From Bog-473 sp963850095 (GTDB taxonomy: Bacteria > Actinomycetota > Acidimicrobiia > Acidimicrobiales > RAAP-2), in assembly GCA_963850095.1 (NCBI GenBank), contig CAWKJX010000012.1, forward strand, positions 124,001 to 188,000: a DNA stretch of 64,000 nucleotides. Direction: 5' to 3'. Each line of letters begins with the position of its first letter. The first letter of the stretch is position 1. The notes below the pieces were generated by a model. The model saw nothing but the letters and a program-made list of their open reading frames with translations. It was not told the DNA's origin and did not search any database. The position numbers were made by a program, and so were the translations under genes. Shown here piece after piece: positions 8,597 to 17,846 of the stretch.

Positions 8597-9076
8597 GTGA
8601 AGAACTGGGGGGAGTTCGCCCGGCTCCGTCCCGACCTGGCCGATCCGGGCCGGGCGCTGCTCTATCGGGTCGGCGTCGGGCTCGGCTTCCTGGCCACGAC
8701 CCGACCCGACGGGGGCCCGCGGGTGCACCCGATGTGCCCGTTGCTCACCGGCGTCGGGGCCTACGCGTTCATTGTGCCCTCGCCCAAGCAGCGCGACCTC
8801 CTTCGCGACGGGCGCTTCGCGCTCCATTCGTTCCCCTGCGAGGACAACGAGGACGCGTTCTACTGCGCCGGGCGGGCGCGCCCGGTGACCGAGCCCGACC
8901 TCCGCCGCGAGCTCAGCGCCCTCTTCGTGGCCGAGCGGGCCCGGTTCCACGTGCCCGCACCCGACGACGGGGACCAGCTCTTCGAGTTCCTGCTCGACTC
9001 CTGCCTGCTGACCCGGACGACCGGCCACGGCGACCCCGAACCCGCGCATCAGGTCTGGCGCGACGGCCACGGCTGA
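8597..9076 (+). CDS. Pyridoxamine 5'-phosphate oxidase-like (PPOX) flavin/F420-binding protein
   Basis: A 159-residue split-barrel protein. The first strands GFLATTRPDGGPRVHPMCPLLT and AFIVPSPKQRDLLRDGRFALHSF are typical of actinobacterial PPOX/FDOR proteins, which bind FMN or F420 and reduce varied substrates. The family is diverse, so the substrate and cofactor are unknown. The GTG start lies 7 nt after the bcp stop, so the two are probably cotranscribed. Confidence 0.8.
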   Translation: MKNWGEFARLRPDLADPGRALLYRVGVGLGFLATTRPDGGPRVHPMCPLLTGVGAYAFIVPSPKQRDLLRDGRFALHSFPCEDNEDAFYCAGRARPVTEPDLRRELSALFVAERARFHVPAPDDGDQLFEFLLDSCLLTRTTGHGDPEPAHQVWRDGHG

Positions 9077-9103
9077 ACCCAGCCGAGCAGAAGAGGGAAC
9101 GAC

Positions 9104-9781
9104 GTGGGACAAGGAATCAGCGACGTCCTGACCTTCGCCGTCGGCGTGGCCATCAGCCCGCTCCCGATCGTCGCGGTCATCCTCATGCTGTTCTCGCAAC
9201 GGGGCCGGGTCAACGGTCTGTCCTTCCTCGTGGGCTGGGTCGTCTCGCTGGCCGCCGTCAGCACGGTGGTCTACGTGCTCTGCCACGACGGCAGCGTGGC
9301 GACCAGCACCACGGCGAGCGACTCCGTCTCGTGGGGCAAGATCGTGCTGGGTGCGGCCCTCCTGCTCCTGGCCCGGCGCCAATGGCGCCAACGCCCCGCC
9401 CAGGGCGCCGAGCCGGAGATGCCGAAGTGGATGGCCACCCTCGACCACGTGTCACCGGTGAAGGCCTTCGGCCTGGCCGTCGTTCTCGCCGCCGTGAACC
9501 CCAAGAACCTCGTGCTGACCCTCGGGGCGGCCACCGGGCTGGCGCAATCGGGCGTGACCACCTCCGAGGCCGTCGTCTCCATTGCCGTGTTCGTCGTGAT
9601 CGCCAGCCTGACCATCGCCGGCCCGGTGCTCTACGCCCTCGTGGGCGGCCAGAAGGCCCGGGCCGCCCTCGATGGGGCCAAGGGCTGGCTGACCGCGCAC
9701 AACGCGGCCGTCATGACCGTGCTGTTCCTCGTGTTCGGCGTGGACCTGATCGCCAAGGGACTGCCACCGCTGACCCACTGA
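9104..9781 (+). CDS. GAP/SfLAP-family polytopic membrane protein
   Basis: A 225-residue LysE-like integral membrane protein with about six predicted membrane segments (for example residues 5-30, 38-60, 75-95, 125-150 and 200-220). GVAISPLPIVAVILMLFS and VVLAAVNPKNLVLTLGAATGLA are typical of the GAP or sulfolipid-addressing (Sap) family, thought to export lipids or small polar molecules. The GTG start at 9104 follows GAGGGAACGAC. No substrate can be inferred here. Confidence 0.82.
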   Translation: MGQGISDVLTFAVGVAISPLPIVAVILMLFSQRGRVNGLSFLVGWVVSLAAVSTVVYVLCHDGSVATSTTASDSVSWGKIVLGAALLLLARRQWRQRPAQGAEPEMPKWMATLDHVSPVKAFGLAVVLAAVNPKNLVLTLGAATGLAQSGVTTSEAVVSIAVFVVIASLTIAGPVLYALVGGQKARAALDGAKGWLTAHNAAVMTVLFLVFGVDLIAKGLPPLTH

Positions 9782-9816
9782 ACCCCGCCTCGCGGCGACC
9801 CGACCCGGAGACCGCC

Positions 9817-9866
9817 TTGACACCGGCCTGCATCGGGTGCATATTTACCTAGGTTCCTAGATAAAT
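9817..9866 (+). promoter_or_regulatory. Promoter and palindromic operator of the GntR-ABC operon
   Basis: TTGACA (9817-9822), a 17-bp spacer, and a CATATT -10 box (9840-9845). This overlaps a 24-bp near-perfect palindrome at 9843-9866 (ATTTACCTAGG / CCTAGATAAAT halves) that ends 10 bp before the GTG start. The site is AT-rich in a GC-rich genome. Its position over the -10 box and predicted start point fits repression by the GntR protein encoded immediately downstream. Confidence 0.75.
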
Positions 9867-9876
9867 AGAGGTCTCC

Positions 9877-10265
9877 GTGATCCAGTTCCACCTGGACAGC
9901 CGCTCGGGCGTGTCCCCCTACATGCAGATCGTCCAGCAGGTGCGCAACGCGCTGCGCCTCGGACTGTTGAGCAAGGGGGAGCAACTCCCCACGGTCAAGG
10001 AGGTGGTGGCCCAGCTGGCCATCAACCCCAACACCGTCCTCAAGGCCTACCGCGAGCTCGAGCACGAAGGCCTCGTCGGTGCCCGGCCCGGCGTCGGCAC
10101 CTTCGTCACCGGGACCCTGGCCCCGGCGTCGGTCGCCGCACACGGCCCGCTCCGCCAGGACCTGCAGCACTGGATCGCCAAGGCGCGGCGCGCCGGCCTC
10201 GACGACGAGAGCATCGAGGCCCTCTTCGAGACCTCCTTTCGGTCCTCCACTCAGGCGGACATAGC

Positions 10266-10269
<4 letters not shown>
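9877..10269 (+). CDS. GntR-family (YtrA-type) transcriptional regulator
   Basis: A 130-residue repressor. The winged helix spans residues 10-75 (VSPYMQIVQQVRNALRLG, NPNTVLKAYRELEHEGLV, PGVGTFVT), followed by only a short C-terminal helix pair, which marks the YtrA subgroup that controls adjacent ABC transporters. The effector of YtrA proteins is usually unknown; many respond to cell-envelope stress or antibiotics. It is the first gene of an operon: its stop overlaps the ABC ATPase start by 4 nt (GTGA). The palindrome at 9843-9866 is the likely autoregulatory operator. The start is GTG with AGAGG just upstream. Confidence 0.92.
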
Positions 10270-11182
<913 letters not shown>

Positions 11183-11186
<4 letters not shown>

Positions 11187-12277
11187 TCGCCATCTCGTGG
11201 CGCCAGTTCCGACCCCAGGCCATCGTCGGCCTGACGGGACTGGTGGTGATCGCCGTCGTGCTCGCCCTCACCGGCCCGAACCTGGTGCACGTCTACGACG
11301 TCAACCTGGCCGCGTGCCGGGCATCGGGTGGTCAGAGTCCCGCCTGCAACAACCCGGTCGGCAACACCTTTCACGCGCTACAGGTCACACTGATCGCCCT
11401 GGTGCTCGTGGTGCCGGCGCTCATCGGGATGTTCTGGGGCGCGCCCCTCATCGCCCACGAGCTCGAGACGGGCACGTTCCGGCTGGCCTGGACCCAGAGC
11501 GTGAGCCGGCGGCGCTGGCTGTTCGTCAAGATGGGCCTGGTCGGGCTGGCCAGCGCGCTGACCGCGGGCCTCCTGAGCCTCATGTCCACGTGGTGGTTCA
11601 GTCCCATCGACAAGGTCAGCCAGAGTCGCTTCGGCCCGGCGAATTTCGGCTTGCACGGCTTCGTCCCCGCCGGATACGCCGCCTTCGCCTTCGCCCTCGG
11701 GGTCACGGCGGGCCTGGTCTTCCGGCGCACCCTGCCGGCCATGGCGGTCACGCTCGCCGGCTTCGTCGCCACCCGCCTCGCCGTGACGTACTGGCTGCGG
11801 CCGCACTACATGAGCCCGGCCACCCTCAACGTGCCGTTGTCCGGCGCCGACGTCGGGTTCCAGATTGCCGGGCCCGGCTCGGTGTCGCCCGTGTCGATGG
11901 TGGCGAACGCTCCCGACCTGCCCAACGCCTGGGTCTCGTCGGCGGCCGTCGTCGACAGCGCCGGGCGGGCGCCGAGCAGCTCGGCCGTCCAGCACGCCTG
12001 CCCGAACCTGGGTGCGGGCGTGGCACCACCCGCAAGGGGTTCGGGAGGGTTCGGCCCCCTCGGGGGGCACGCGGTCGGCATCAGGGTGTCGCAGGGGGCA
12101 CAGCAGCAGTTCAACGACTGCATCTCCACCTTGGCCGCCAAGTACCACGTCGTCGTGACCTACCAGCCGGCCAACCGGTTCTGGACGTTCCAGGCCATTG
12201 AGACGGCGCTCTTCGTGGTTCTCGCCCTCGCGCTGGCCGGTGCCTGCGTGTGGTTTGTCCGCCACCGGCTGAACTGA
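11183..12277 (+). CDS. ABC-2-type transporter permease
   Basis: A 364-residue membrane protein with about six transmembrane segments: one near the N-terminus (AIVGLTGLVVIAVVLAL), a central group, and a final one ending WFVRHRLN. A long extracytoplasmic loop (about 210-330) contains several Cys. FWGAPLIAHELETGTFRLAWTQS is a hallmark of this permease group. It overlaps the ATPase gene by 4 nt and is followed by a paralogous permease, so the exporter is probably a heterodimer of the two. The substrate is unknown. Confidence 0.9.
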
Positions 12278-12308
12278 TGACGGTGCGCCGAGTGACCCGG
12301 GGAGCATC

Positions 12309-13357
12309 GTGATTTGGCTCGCCGATCCGGCAGTTCCGGCTGCAGGCTGTCGTCGCCCTGGTCGCGCCTGGTCACGCTCGGCGTGCTGGTGGCGGTGCTC
12401 GGCACCCAGCTCCTCAACGACTACCACGCCACCGTCACCGGTTGCGGTGCGCACGCTGACTGCTCGACCGCCACGGCCGCACTGGTCAACCGCTACGACC
12501 GGTGGAACACCTGGTTCGGGGTGGTGGTCCTCGTCTTCCCGGGCCTGCTCGGCATCTTCTGGGGCGCGCCGCTGCTGGCGCGCGAGCTCGAGAGCGGGAC
12601 GTTCCGCCTGGCCTGGACCCAGAGCATTTCGCGGTCCCGCTGGACGCTGACCAAGCTGGCGCTCCTCGGCCTGGCCAGCATGGCGGCCGCCGGCCTCTGC
12701 AGCCTGTTCGTGACGTGGTGGGCCAGTCCGCTCGACCACATCGGTGCCGGGCCGTTCAGCACCTTCGACCAGCGCGGCCTCGTGCCGGTCGGCTACGCCC
12801 TCTTCGCGTTCGCCCTGGGCGTGGCCGTCGGCGCCGTCATCCGCCGCACCCTGCCGGCCATGGGGGCGACGTTGGTCGCCTTCGTCGGCGTCCGGCTGGC
12901 CGTCTACGAGTGGCTGCGGCCCCGCTACATGGCACCGCTGATCGCCCGCAGCCCGTACCGGTTCAGCGGGCCCGGGCTCAATCAGGTCGCCATCGGCCAG
13001 GGGCTCCGGCCGGGAGGGTGGGTGATCTCCCAGTCGATCGAGAACCCGGCCGGGCACGTCGTCGGCCACAGCGTGGGCGGGCTGCTGGCCACCTCGATCA
13101 ACGTCGGAGCCCAGGGGGTGACGATTGCGGGTGTGGGCTCGTGCCCCACTCTCAAGCCGACGGGGCAACAGAGCTTTGCCAAGTCCAACGACCTGGTCCA
13201 GCGCTGCGTGAACCAGCTCCACCTCACGAACGTGACGACCTACCAGCCGTCGAACCGCTACTGGCCCTTCCAAATTTACGAGACGCTGCTCTTCGTGGTC
13301 GCCGCCCTGGCCGTCGGCGCCTTCGCCCTGTGGTGGGTGCGCCGCCGGCTCAACTGA
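12309..13357 (+). CDS. ABC-2-type transporter permease, paralogue (N-terminus frame-disrupted)
   Basis: Paralogue of the preceding permease: FWGAPLLARELESGTFRLAWTQS, the same loop and the same WWVRRRLN end. The best start is GTG 12309, preceded by GGGGAG, but the frame changes twice in the first 25 codons. It reads MIWLA, then RQFRLQAVVALVA one base later, then LVTLGVLVAVLG another base later. The paralogue begins with SWRQFRPQAIVGL, which supports this reconstruction. From about 12370 the frame is open to the stop. A TTG at 12314 would give an uninterrupted but unnatural N-terminus. Two single-base errors or two real indels are possible. Confidence 0.85.
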
Positions 13358-13387
13358 CCCGAGCCTGCCGCGGCAGGGGCCCGGCGC

Positions 13388-14182
13388 TCAGTGCTGATGC
13401 GCCGGGCACCAGTAGGTGCTGCGGCCGCCCACCATGGCGTGCGCCAGCTCGGCCCCGTCGAGTGGGCAGAGCCCGCCCGGCTGGCGCTCCTCCATCAGGT
13501 CGCCCATGTGGGAGCCGGAACGGCGGCCCAGCTGGCGGAGCGTGGCCCGCAGCACGGTGTGCAGGTTCCGCAGCTCGTCGTCGCTGAGCGGCGTGCGCCG
13601 TCGTGGATCGAGCCCGGCCCGCCAGAGGATCTCGTCGGCCAAGAGGTTGCCGATGCCGGCCAGGCGCTCCTGGTCCATCAGGCGGGCCTTGAGGGGTGCG
13701 GCCCCCGCCGCCCGGCCCGGCGGCACCGACAGGGCGGTCACCAAATCCTTGCGGGTCACGCTCAGCGCATCGGGACCGAGGCGGTTCTCGTCGGGCGCCA
13801 GCTCGAGCGAGCCGAAGCGACGCGGGTCGTGGAGCAGCAGCGTGCCGCCGTCGTCGAAGGTGACGCGGGCCCGTACCCACTGCTTTCCGAAGACGCCCGG
13901 TCCGTAGAGCAGGCGGTCGAGCGCCTCCGCGCCGTCGACCACCAGGCCGCCGGTCATGCCGAACCGCACGCCCAGGGTGGGCCCGTCGGTGTCGAGGAGC
14001 ATGAGCTTGCCCCGGCGCCGGGCGGCGGTGAAGGAACGGCCCACCAGGGCCGAGCGCAGCCGCCCCGGGGTGGTGCCGCCGCGGCCGTAGCGGGCGTCGA
14101 CCATCCAGACCTTTTCGATCGGGCGATGCAGCGCCTGCTCGGCCAGCACCCGGTAACGCTCGACCTCGAGGATCTCGGGCAC
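13388..14182 (-). CDS. Formamidopyrimidine-DNA glycosylase family protein (Fpg/Nei)
   Basis: A 264-residue base-excision repair glycosylase-lyase. After removal of the initiator residue the chain begins with catalytic Pro-Glu (PEILEVERYR); the helix-two-turn-helix is around ERLAGIGNLLADEILWRAG. The C-terminal zinc finger is unusual: instead of four cysteines it shows CPLDG...STYWCPAHQH, suggesting two Cys plus His ligands. The start is GTG 14182 because PE must follow Met directly. A TACCGT box ends 6 nt before it, pointing to a leaderless message. The lesion specificity (8-oxoG or pyrimidines) is not known. Confidence 0.9.
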   Translation of the reverse strand: MPEILEVERYRVLAEQALHRPIEKVWMVDARYGRGGTTPGRLRSALVGRSFTAARRRGKLMLLDTDGPTLGVRFGMTGGLVVDGAEALDRLLYGPGVFGKQWVRARVTFDDGGTLLLHDPRRFGSLELAPDENRLGPDALSVTRKDLVTALSVPPGRAAGAAPLKARLMDQERLAGIGNLLADEILWRAGLDPRRRTPLSDDELRNLHTVLRATLRQLGRRSGSHMGDLMEERQPGGLCPLDGAELAHAMVGGRSTYWCPAHQH

Positions 14183-14188
14183 CGCCGC

Positions 14189-14224
14189 ACGGTACCGGAC
14201 CACCCCACCCGGGCCGAATATGGT
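14189..14224. promoter_or_regulatory. Divergent leaderless -10 boxes for fpg-like and frhB-like genes
   Basis: Minus-strand TACCGT (14194-14189) lies 6 nt before the GTG of the glycosylase. Plus-strand TATGGT (14219-14224) lies 6 nt before the GTG of the FrhB-like gene. Neither gene has a Shine-Dalgarno sequence. No good -35 box is visible for either. Confidence 0.6.
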
Positions 14225-14230
14225 GGCGGC

Positions 14231-15358
14231 GTGCCACCCGAGAAGCCCCAATGGGCCGAACTGTTCACCGAGGTCGTGACCTCGGGCCTCTGTACCGGAT
14301 GCTCGGCCTGCGTGATCGCCTGCCCCTACGACGTCCTCGGCTACGACGACGCGGACGGGGTCTACCGACCCTTCCACGTCGACGCGGACGGTGGGCCGGA
14401 CAACTGCACCCACGGGCTGAAGGGCTGCACCCTGTGCACCCGGGCCTGCCCGCGCTTCCGGACCTGGGAGCCCGACATCGAGAACCACCTCTTCGGCCGC
14501 CCCCGCACCGACGAGGAGATCTCGGGCATCTCCCGCCGCACCGTGCTGGCCCGGGCCGTCGACGCCGAGGTGGCCGGGGTGGGCCAGGACGGCGGGCTCG
14601 TGTCGGCCCTCCTGATCTGGGCGTTCGAACACGAGGTCATCGACGCCGCGCTCGTCTCGGCGCTCGAAGGGGACGGCTCGACGTGGAAGGCGGTGCCGGC
14701 TGTCGCCCGGACCCGGGAGGACGTGCTGGCCACGGCCGGGTCCCGCTACACCTACTCGGCCAACCCGATGGCCTACGCCGAGGCGATCGAAGGCGGTGCC
14801 GAGCGCATCGCGCTGGTCGGCATGGGCTGCCAGGCCTCGGCCCCGGGAGCCATGCAGGCCCGCAAGGCGGGCAAGATCGCCCGGCGCTTCGCCCTGTCCA
14901 TCGGCCTGCTGTGCTCGAAGACCTTCGACGACGCCATCTTCCCCGAGCTCTTCGAGGAGAAATACGGGCTGGCCCGGGCCGAGATCGTCAAAATGAACAT
15001 CAAGGGCGTGTTCCAGGTGTGGATGCGTGACGGCGGCTACCACGAGATCCCGCTGAAGGAGGCCCACGCCTGGACCCGGGAGGGCTGCAAGGCCTGCCCC
15101 GACTTCGCGGCCGAGCACGCCGACATCTCGACCGGTGGCATCGGGGCCTACGGGGACTGGACGCTGACGTTGCTCCGCACCGAGAAGGGCGAGGCGCTGT
15201 TCAACGACATGGAGGCGGCCGGGGTGGTCGAGGTGCGGCCCATAGAGGACGACCCCGGCGCGGTGGAGCTGCTGCACCGACTGAGCCGGGTCAGCCGCAA
15301 GCGCTGGCCGGCCACGGCGGTGCCCATGCCGGGGCGGTTGCCGGCGTCAGCCCGCTGA
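14231..15358 (+). CDS. Coenzyme F420 hydrogenase/dehydrogenase beta-subunit (FrhB) family iron-sulfur flavoprotein
   Basis: A 375-residue oxidoreductase of the FrhB/FdhB family, whose members pass electrons between F420 or ferredoxin and another partner using FAD and Fe-S clusters. The N-terminus has two cysteine clusters: Cys21, 24, 27, 31 (CTGCSACVIACP) and Cys59, 66, 69, 73 (CTHGLKGCTLCTRACP). Further Cys in GMGCQASAPGAM and EGCKACPDFAAEHADIS match the conserved beta-subunit core. No hydrogenase or dehydrogenase subunits are adjacent, so the electron partner is unknown. The GTG start is set by the -10 box 6 nt upstream. Confidence 0.9.
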   Translation: MPPEKPQWAELFTEVVTSGLCTGCSACVIACPYDVLGYDDADGVYRPFHVDADGGPDNCTHGLKGCTLCTRACPRFRTWEPDIENHLFGRPRTDEEISGISRRTVLARAVDAEVAGVGQDGGLVSALLIWAFEHEVIDAALVSALEGDGSTWKAVPAVARTREDVLATAGSRYTYSANPMAYAEAIEGGAERIALVGMGCQASAPGAMQARKAGKIARRFALSIGLLCSKTFDDAIFPELFEEKYGLARAEIVKMNIKGVFQVWMRDGGYHEIPLKEAHAWTREGCKACPDFAAEHADISTGGIGAYGDWTLTLLRTEKGEALFNDMEAAGVVEVRPIEDDPGAVELLHRLSRVSRKRWPATAVPMPGRLPASAR

Positions 15359-15388
15359 CTCCCTTCGTCTTCCGGTCGAGGTGACGTA

Positions 15389-15808
15389 ATGGCCGGCCGC
15401 GACGCTGGTGACGGTGACGGTGGTGGCGGTGGGCCCGGCAGGGACGCGTTCGCCGAGCACCTGGGGATCGAGGTGGTCCGGCAGGGTCCGGGTCACACAG
15501 TGGCCCGGCTGACGACGGGCCCGCAGCACGCCAACCCCCACGGGACGGTGCACGGCGCCGTGTTCTACGGCGTGGCCGGCGCCGCGGTGGCGGCGGCGGC
15601 CAACGACGCCGAGCACTCGGGCATCATCACCTCGGTCCTGGTCGAGTACCTCCGGCCGGCCGCCATCGGCGACGAGCTGTACGCCGAGGTGGCACGCGAG
15701 GCGTCGACCGAACGCGAGGACATCTTCACCGGCACCGTACGGCGCGGCCCGCAGGGCGACCTGCTGGCCTGGGTCCGCGCCCGCGGGACCAGGCGGGCGC
15801 GCGCCTGA
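15389..15808 (+). CDS. PaaI-family hotdog thioesterase
   Basis: A 139-residue hotdog-fold acyl-CoA thioesterase. The motif HANPHGTVHGAVFYGVAGAA contains the PaaI-type helix and catalytic region, followed by TSVLVEYLRPAAIGDELYAEV. The first 18 residues are a Gly/Asp-rich leader (AGDGDGGGGG) that may not be structural. ATG 15389 has an AGGTG ribosome site. It lies 30 bp after the FrhB-like gene on the same strand. The substrate is probably an aryl- or acyl-CoA. Confidence 0.87.
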   Translation: MAGRDAGDGDGGGGGPGRDAFAEHLGIEVVRQGPGHTVARLTTGPQHANPHGTVHGAVFYGVAGAAVAAAANDAEHSGIITSVLVEYLRPAAIGDELYAEVAREASTEREDIFTGTVRRGPQGDLLAWVRARGTRRARA

Positions 15809-15875
15809 GGCTCAGCCCGGGACGCTGACCGCGAAGGTGCTGCCGCCCGACAGGGGCGACGGTGCGGCGTAGACC

Positions 15876-16610
15876 TCACTCGAGCTCGGAGGAGTTCGTC
15901 CACTCCTGCGCCGCCAGTCCGGGCATGTCCACCAGCGCCTTCCCGCCGGCCTCGCTGTAGGTGAACGACACGGTCGAGGACGGCACCGGCGGCGGCACGC
16001 TGGACACCCCGTTGGGCGCTCCGATCACGTCGGCGCCCCCGCTCGGCAGGCCGAGGGCCACGATGCCGATGTTCGGTCCGGCGTCGGTCACGGCGGCGCC
16101 ATCGGCAAAGGACGTCGCGGACCGACGGCTCAGATCACGGATGGAGGCCGACGAGCTGGTGGAGCTGACGGTGACGCTGACGAGCACGCGGTCCCCGGGA
16201 CGGACGACGACCGAGGACGGCACGTAGTCCGTCACGTTGTCGGCCGGGGGTGGCATGAAGAAGGCGGTGTCGTACGTGGCCGTGGCCCCGTTGCAGTACG
16301 TCCGCACCACCGCGTAGGCCCCGACGAGTGAGGTGCCCGTGCTGCCGTCGAAGTCGTTCAGGAACTGTACGCCCTCGGCCTGGCCCTCGAAGCTCCCGGT
16401 CGGATTGCCCGAGCAGTTGATGTGGGGCACCGTGACGACCGTCGACGCGATCCCCTCGAAGTCGTTGCTGTAGTAGCCGGCCCAGCCCGGGATGGCGACG
16501 GGCGTGAGCGTCGTCGACGGGGTGGGCGCGGCCGCGGCAGCGGCCCCGGTGACGATCACCCCGATGGCCACGGCAACGGTGACGACCAATGCGGAACGGA
16601 CGACCTTCAT
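15876..16610 (-). CDS. Secreted G1-peptidase-like beta-sandwich protein, C-terminus out of frame
   Basis: A secreted protein of 244 residues with a signal peptide (MKVVRSALVVTVAVAIGVIV, cleavage after the Ala run). WAGYYSNDFEGIASTVVTVP, then C, then VVVRPGDRVLVSVTV resemble the concanavalin-like fold of G1 (eqolisin) glutamic peptidases. The usual catalytic Gln/Glu contexts are not evident, so activity is doubtful. After the TGA at 15876, another frame continues with VYAAPSPLSGGSTFAVSVPG to a stop at 15812, a typical end for this fold. One surplus base near 15880 would explain it. ATG 16610 has a strong GGGAGGA site. Confidence 0.65.
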   Translation of the reverse strand: MKVVRSALVVTVAVAIGVIVTGAAAAAAPTPSTTLTPVAIPGWAGYYSNDFEGIASTVVTVPHINCSGNPTGSFEGQAEGVQFLNDFDGSTGTSLVGAYAVVRTYCNGATATYDTAFFMPPPADNVTDYVPSSVVVRPGDRVLVSVTVSSTSSSASIRDLSRRSATSFADGAAVTDAGPNIGIVALGLPSGGADVIGAPNGVSSVPPPVPSSTVSFTYSEAGGKALVDMPGLAAQEWTNSSELE

Positions 16611-16713
16611 GCTGTTCCTCCCTGTCCGAGTGCTCAGCAAGCGCCAATTGGGTCGCGTTCATGAACCACCTTCGAGCGATCGCCGTCCAGCGGTTCCAAG
16701 CGCCCGGGCGCCC

Positions 16714-16766
16714 GGGCGTCACGACCGGCACGGGCGTCACGACCGGCACGGGCGTCACACCGGCAC
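16714..16766 (+). repeat. Three tandem 18-bp repeats
   Basis: Units GGGCGTCACGACCGGCAC at 16714-16731 and 16732-16749, then a 17-bp copy lacking one G at 16750-16766. They lie between the divergent secreted-protein and GlxA-type genes. CGTCACG-like cores could be regulator sites, or the array may be neutral. Confidence 0.85.
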
Positions 16767-16809
16767 GGGCACACCCAGCCCGATGGCCGAATCTGTGGGA
16801 ACCATGTCA

Positions 16810-16838
16810 TTGACGCCAGAGAGGACGGGGCGCACAGT
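16810..16838 (+). promoter_or_regulatory. Promoter of the GlxA-type regulator (leaderless)
   Basis: TTGACG (16810-16815), 17-bp spacer, CACAGT (16833-16838), then 6 nt to the GTG at 16845. Transcription would begin at or next to the start codon. Confidence 0.6.
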
Positions 16839-16844
16839 GGGGGC

Positions 16845-17846
16845 GTGAGGGAGCGCCACGTCGTGATCGTCGCCTTCGACGGCCTCCAGCCGCTCGACGC
16901 CGTCGGGCCCCACGAGGTCTTCGCCGGGGCCGGCCGCGCCGCGGCGGCCGCCGGGCGGCCGGGGCGCTACCGGATCAGCGTGGTGTCGAGGAGCGGCGGG
17001 CCGGTGCGGGCCGAGAGCGGGCTCGAACTGAACACCGGGGCGCTCCCCGACCCGGGCCGGCGCATCGACACGCTCGTGGTCGCCGGCGGCAACGGCGCCA
17101 ACGCGGCGGCGGCCGACGAGCAGCTCCTGGGCTGGTTGCGCGCCGTCGCGCCCCGCTGCCGGCGCGTGGCCACCGTGTGTTCGGGCACCTTCATTGCCGC
17201 GGCCGCCGGCCTGCTGGACGGCCGCCGGGTCACGACGCACTGGGCCCGGGCCGCCGAGCTGGCATCCGCCCACCCCGCCCTCACGGTGGACGCCGACCCC
17301 ATCTACATCCGCGACGGCAAGTACTGGTCGAGCGCCGGGGTCACGGCCGGCATCGACCTGTCGCTGGCGCTCGTCGCCGACGACCTCGGCGTCGACGTGG
17401 CCCAGACGGTGGCGCGCTGGTTGGTCATGTTCCTGCACCGGCCGGGGGGCCAGACCCAGTTCGCCTCGCCCGTCTGGGTCCCTCGGGCCGAGCGTTCGAC
17501 CGTACGGGCCGTCCAGCACCTGGTGGAGACCGCCCCGGGCGGCGACCATCGGCTGCCCAACCTGGCCGCGGCCGCCGCCATGAGCGTGCGGCACTTCACC
17601 CGGGTCTTCACGGCCGAGGTGGGCGAGACACCGAGCCGGTTCGTCGAGCGCACCCGGCTGGAGGCGGCCCGCCGCGAGCTCGAGATCAACGGCGACACGC
17701 TCGACGTCGTGGCGGCGCGCTGCGGGCTCGGCAGCGCCGAGACGCTGCGCCGCGTCTTCCAGCGCCATCTCGGCGTGTCGCCCGACGCCTACCGGCGGCG
17801 CTTCCGCGCCGGCCCGACCGATGCCATGGAAAGGACACCCGCATGA
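16845..17846 (+). CDS. GlxA-family transcriptional regulator (DJ-1/PfpI domain plus AraC HTH)
   Basis: A 333-residue regulator. Residues 5-195 form a DJ-1/PfpI domain with the nucleophile-elbow Cys112 (ATVCSGTFIAAAAGLL) and THWARAAEL, which serves as a ligand-sensing domain in this family. Residues 220-325 are a double AraC helix-turn-helix (LAAAAAMSVRHFTRVFTAEVGE, then LDVVAARCGLGSAETLRRVFQRHLGVSP). It overlaps the downstream DJ-1 enzyme gene by 4 nt (ATGA), which is the likely target. The start is set by the promoter box 6 nt upstream. Confidence 0.93.
   Translation: MRERHVVIVAFDGLQPLDAVGPHEVFAGAGRAAAAAGRPGRYRISVVSRSGGPVRAESGLELNTGALPDPGRRIDTLVVAGGNGANAAAADEQLLGWLRAVAPRCRRVATVCSGTFIAAAAGLLDGRRVTTHWARAAELASAHPALTVDADPIYIRDGKYWSSAGVTAGIDLSLALVADDLGVDVAQTVARWLVMFLHRPGGQTQFASPVWVPRAERSTVRAVQHLVETAPGGDHRLPNLAAAAAMSVRHFTRVFTAEVGETPSRFVERTRLEAARRELEINGDTLDVVAARCGLGSAETLRRVFQRHLGVSPDAYRRRFRAGPTDAMERTPA

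Noticed and set aside
13391..14230. Long plus-strand open frame upstream of the FrhB-like gene
   Set aside because: It is antisense to the glycosylase gene and has no recognisable protein features; the FrhB protein starts at 14231.
16714..16766. Tandem repeats considered as a CRISPR remnant
   Set aside because: Units are contiguous 18-mers without spacers and there are no cas genes.
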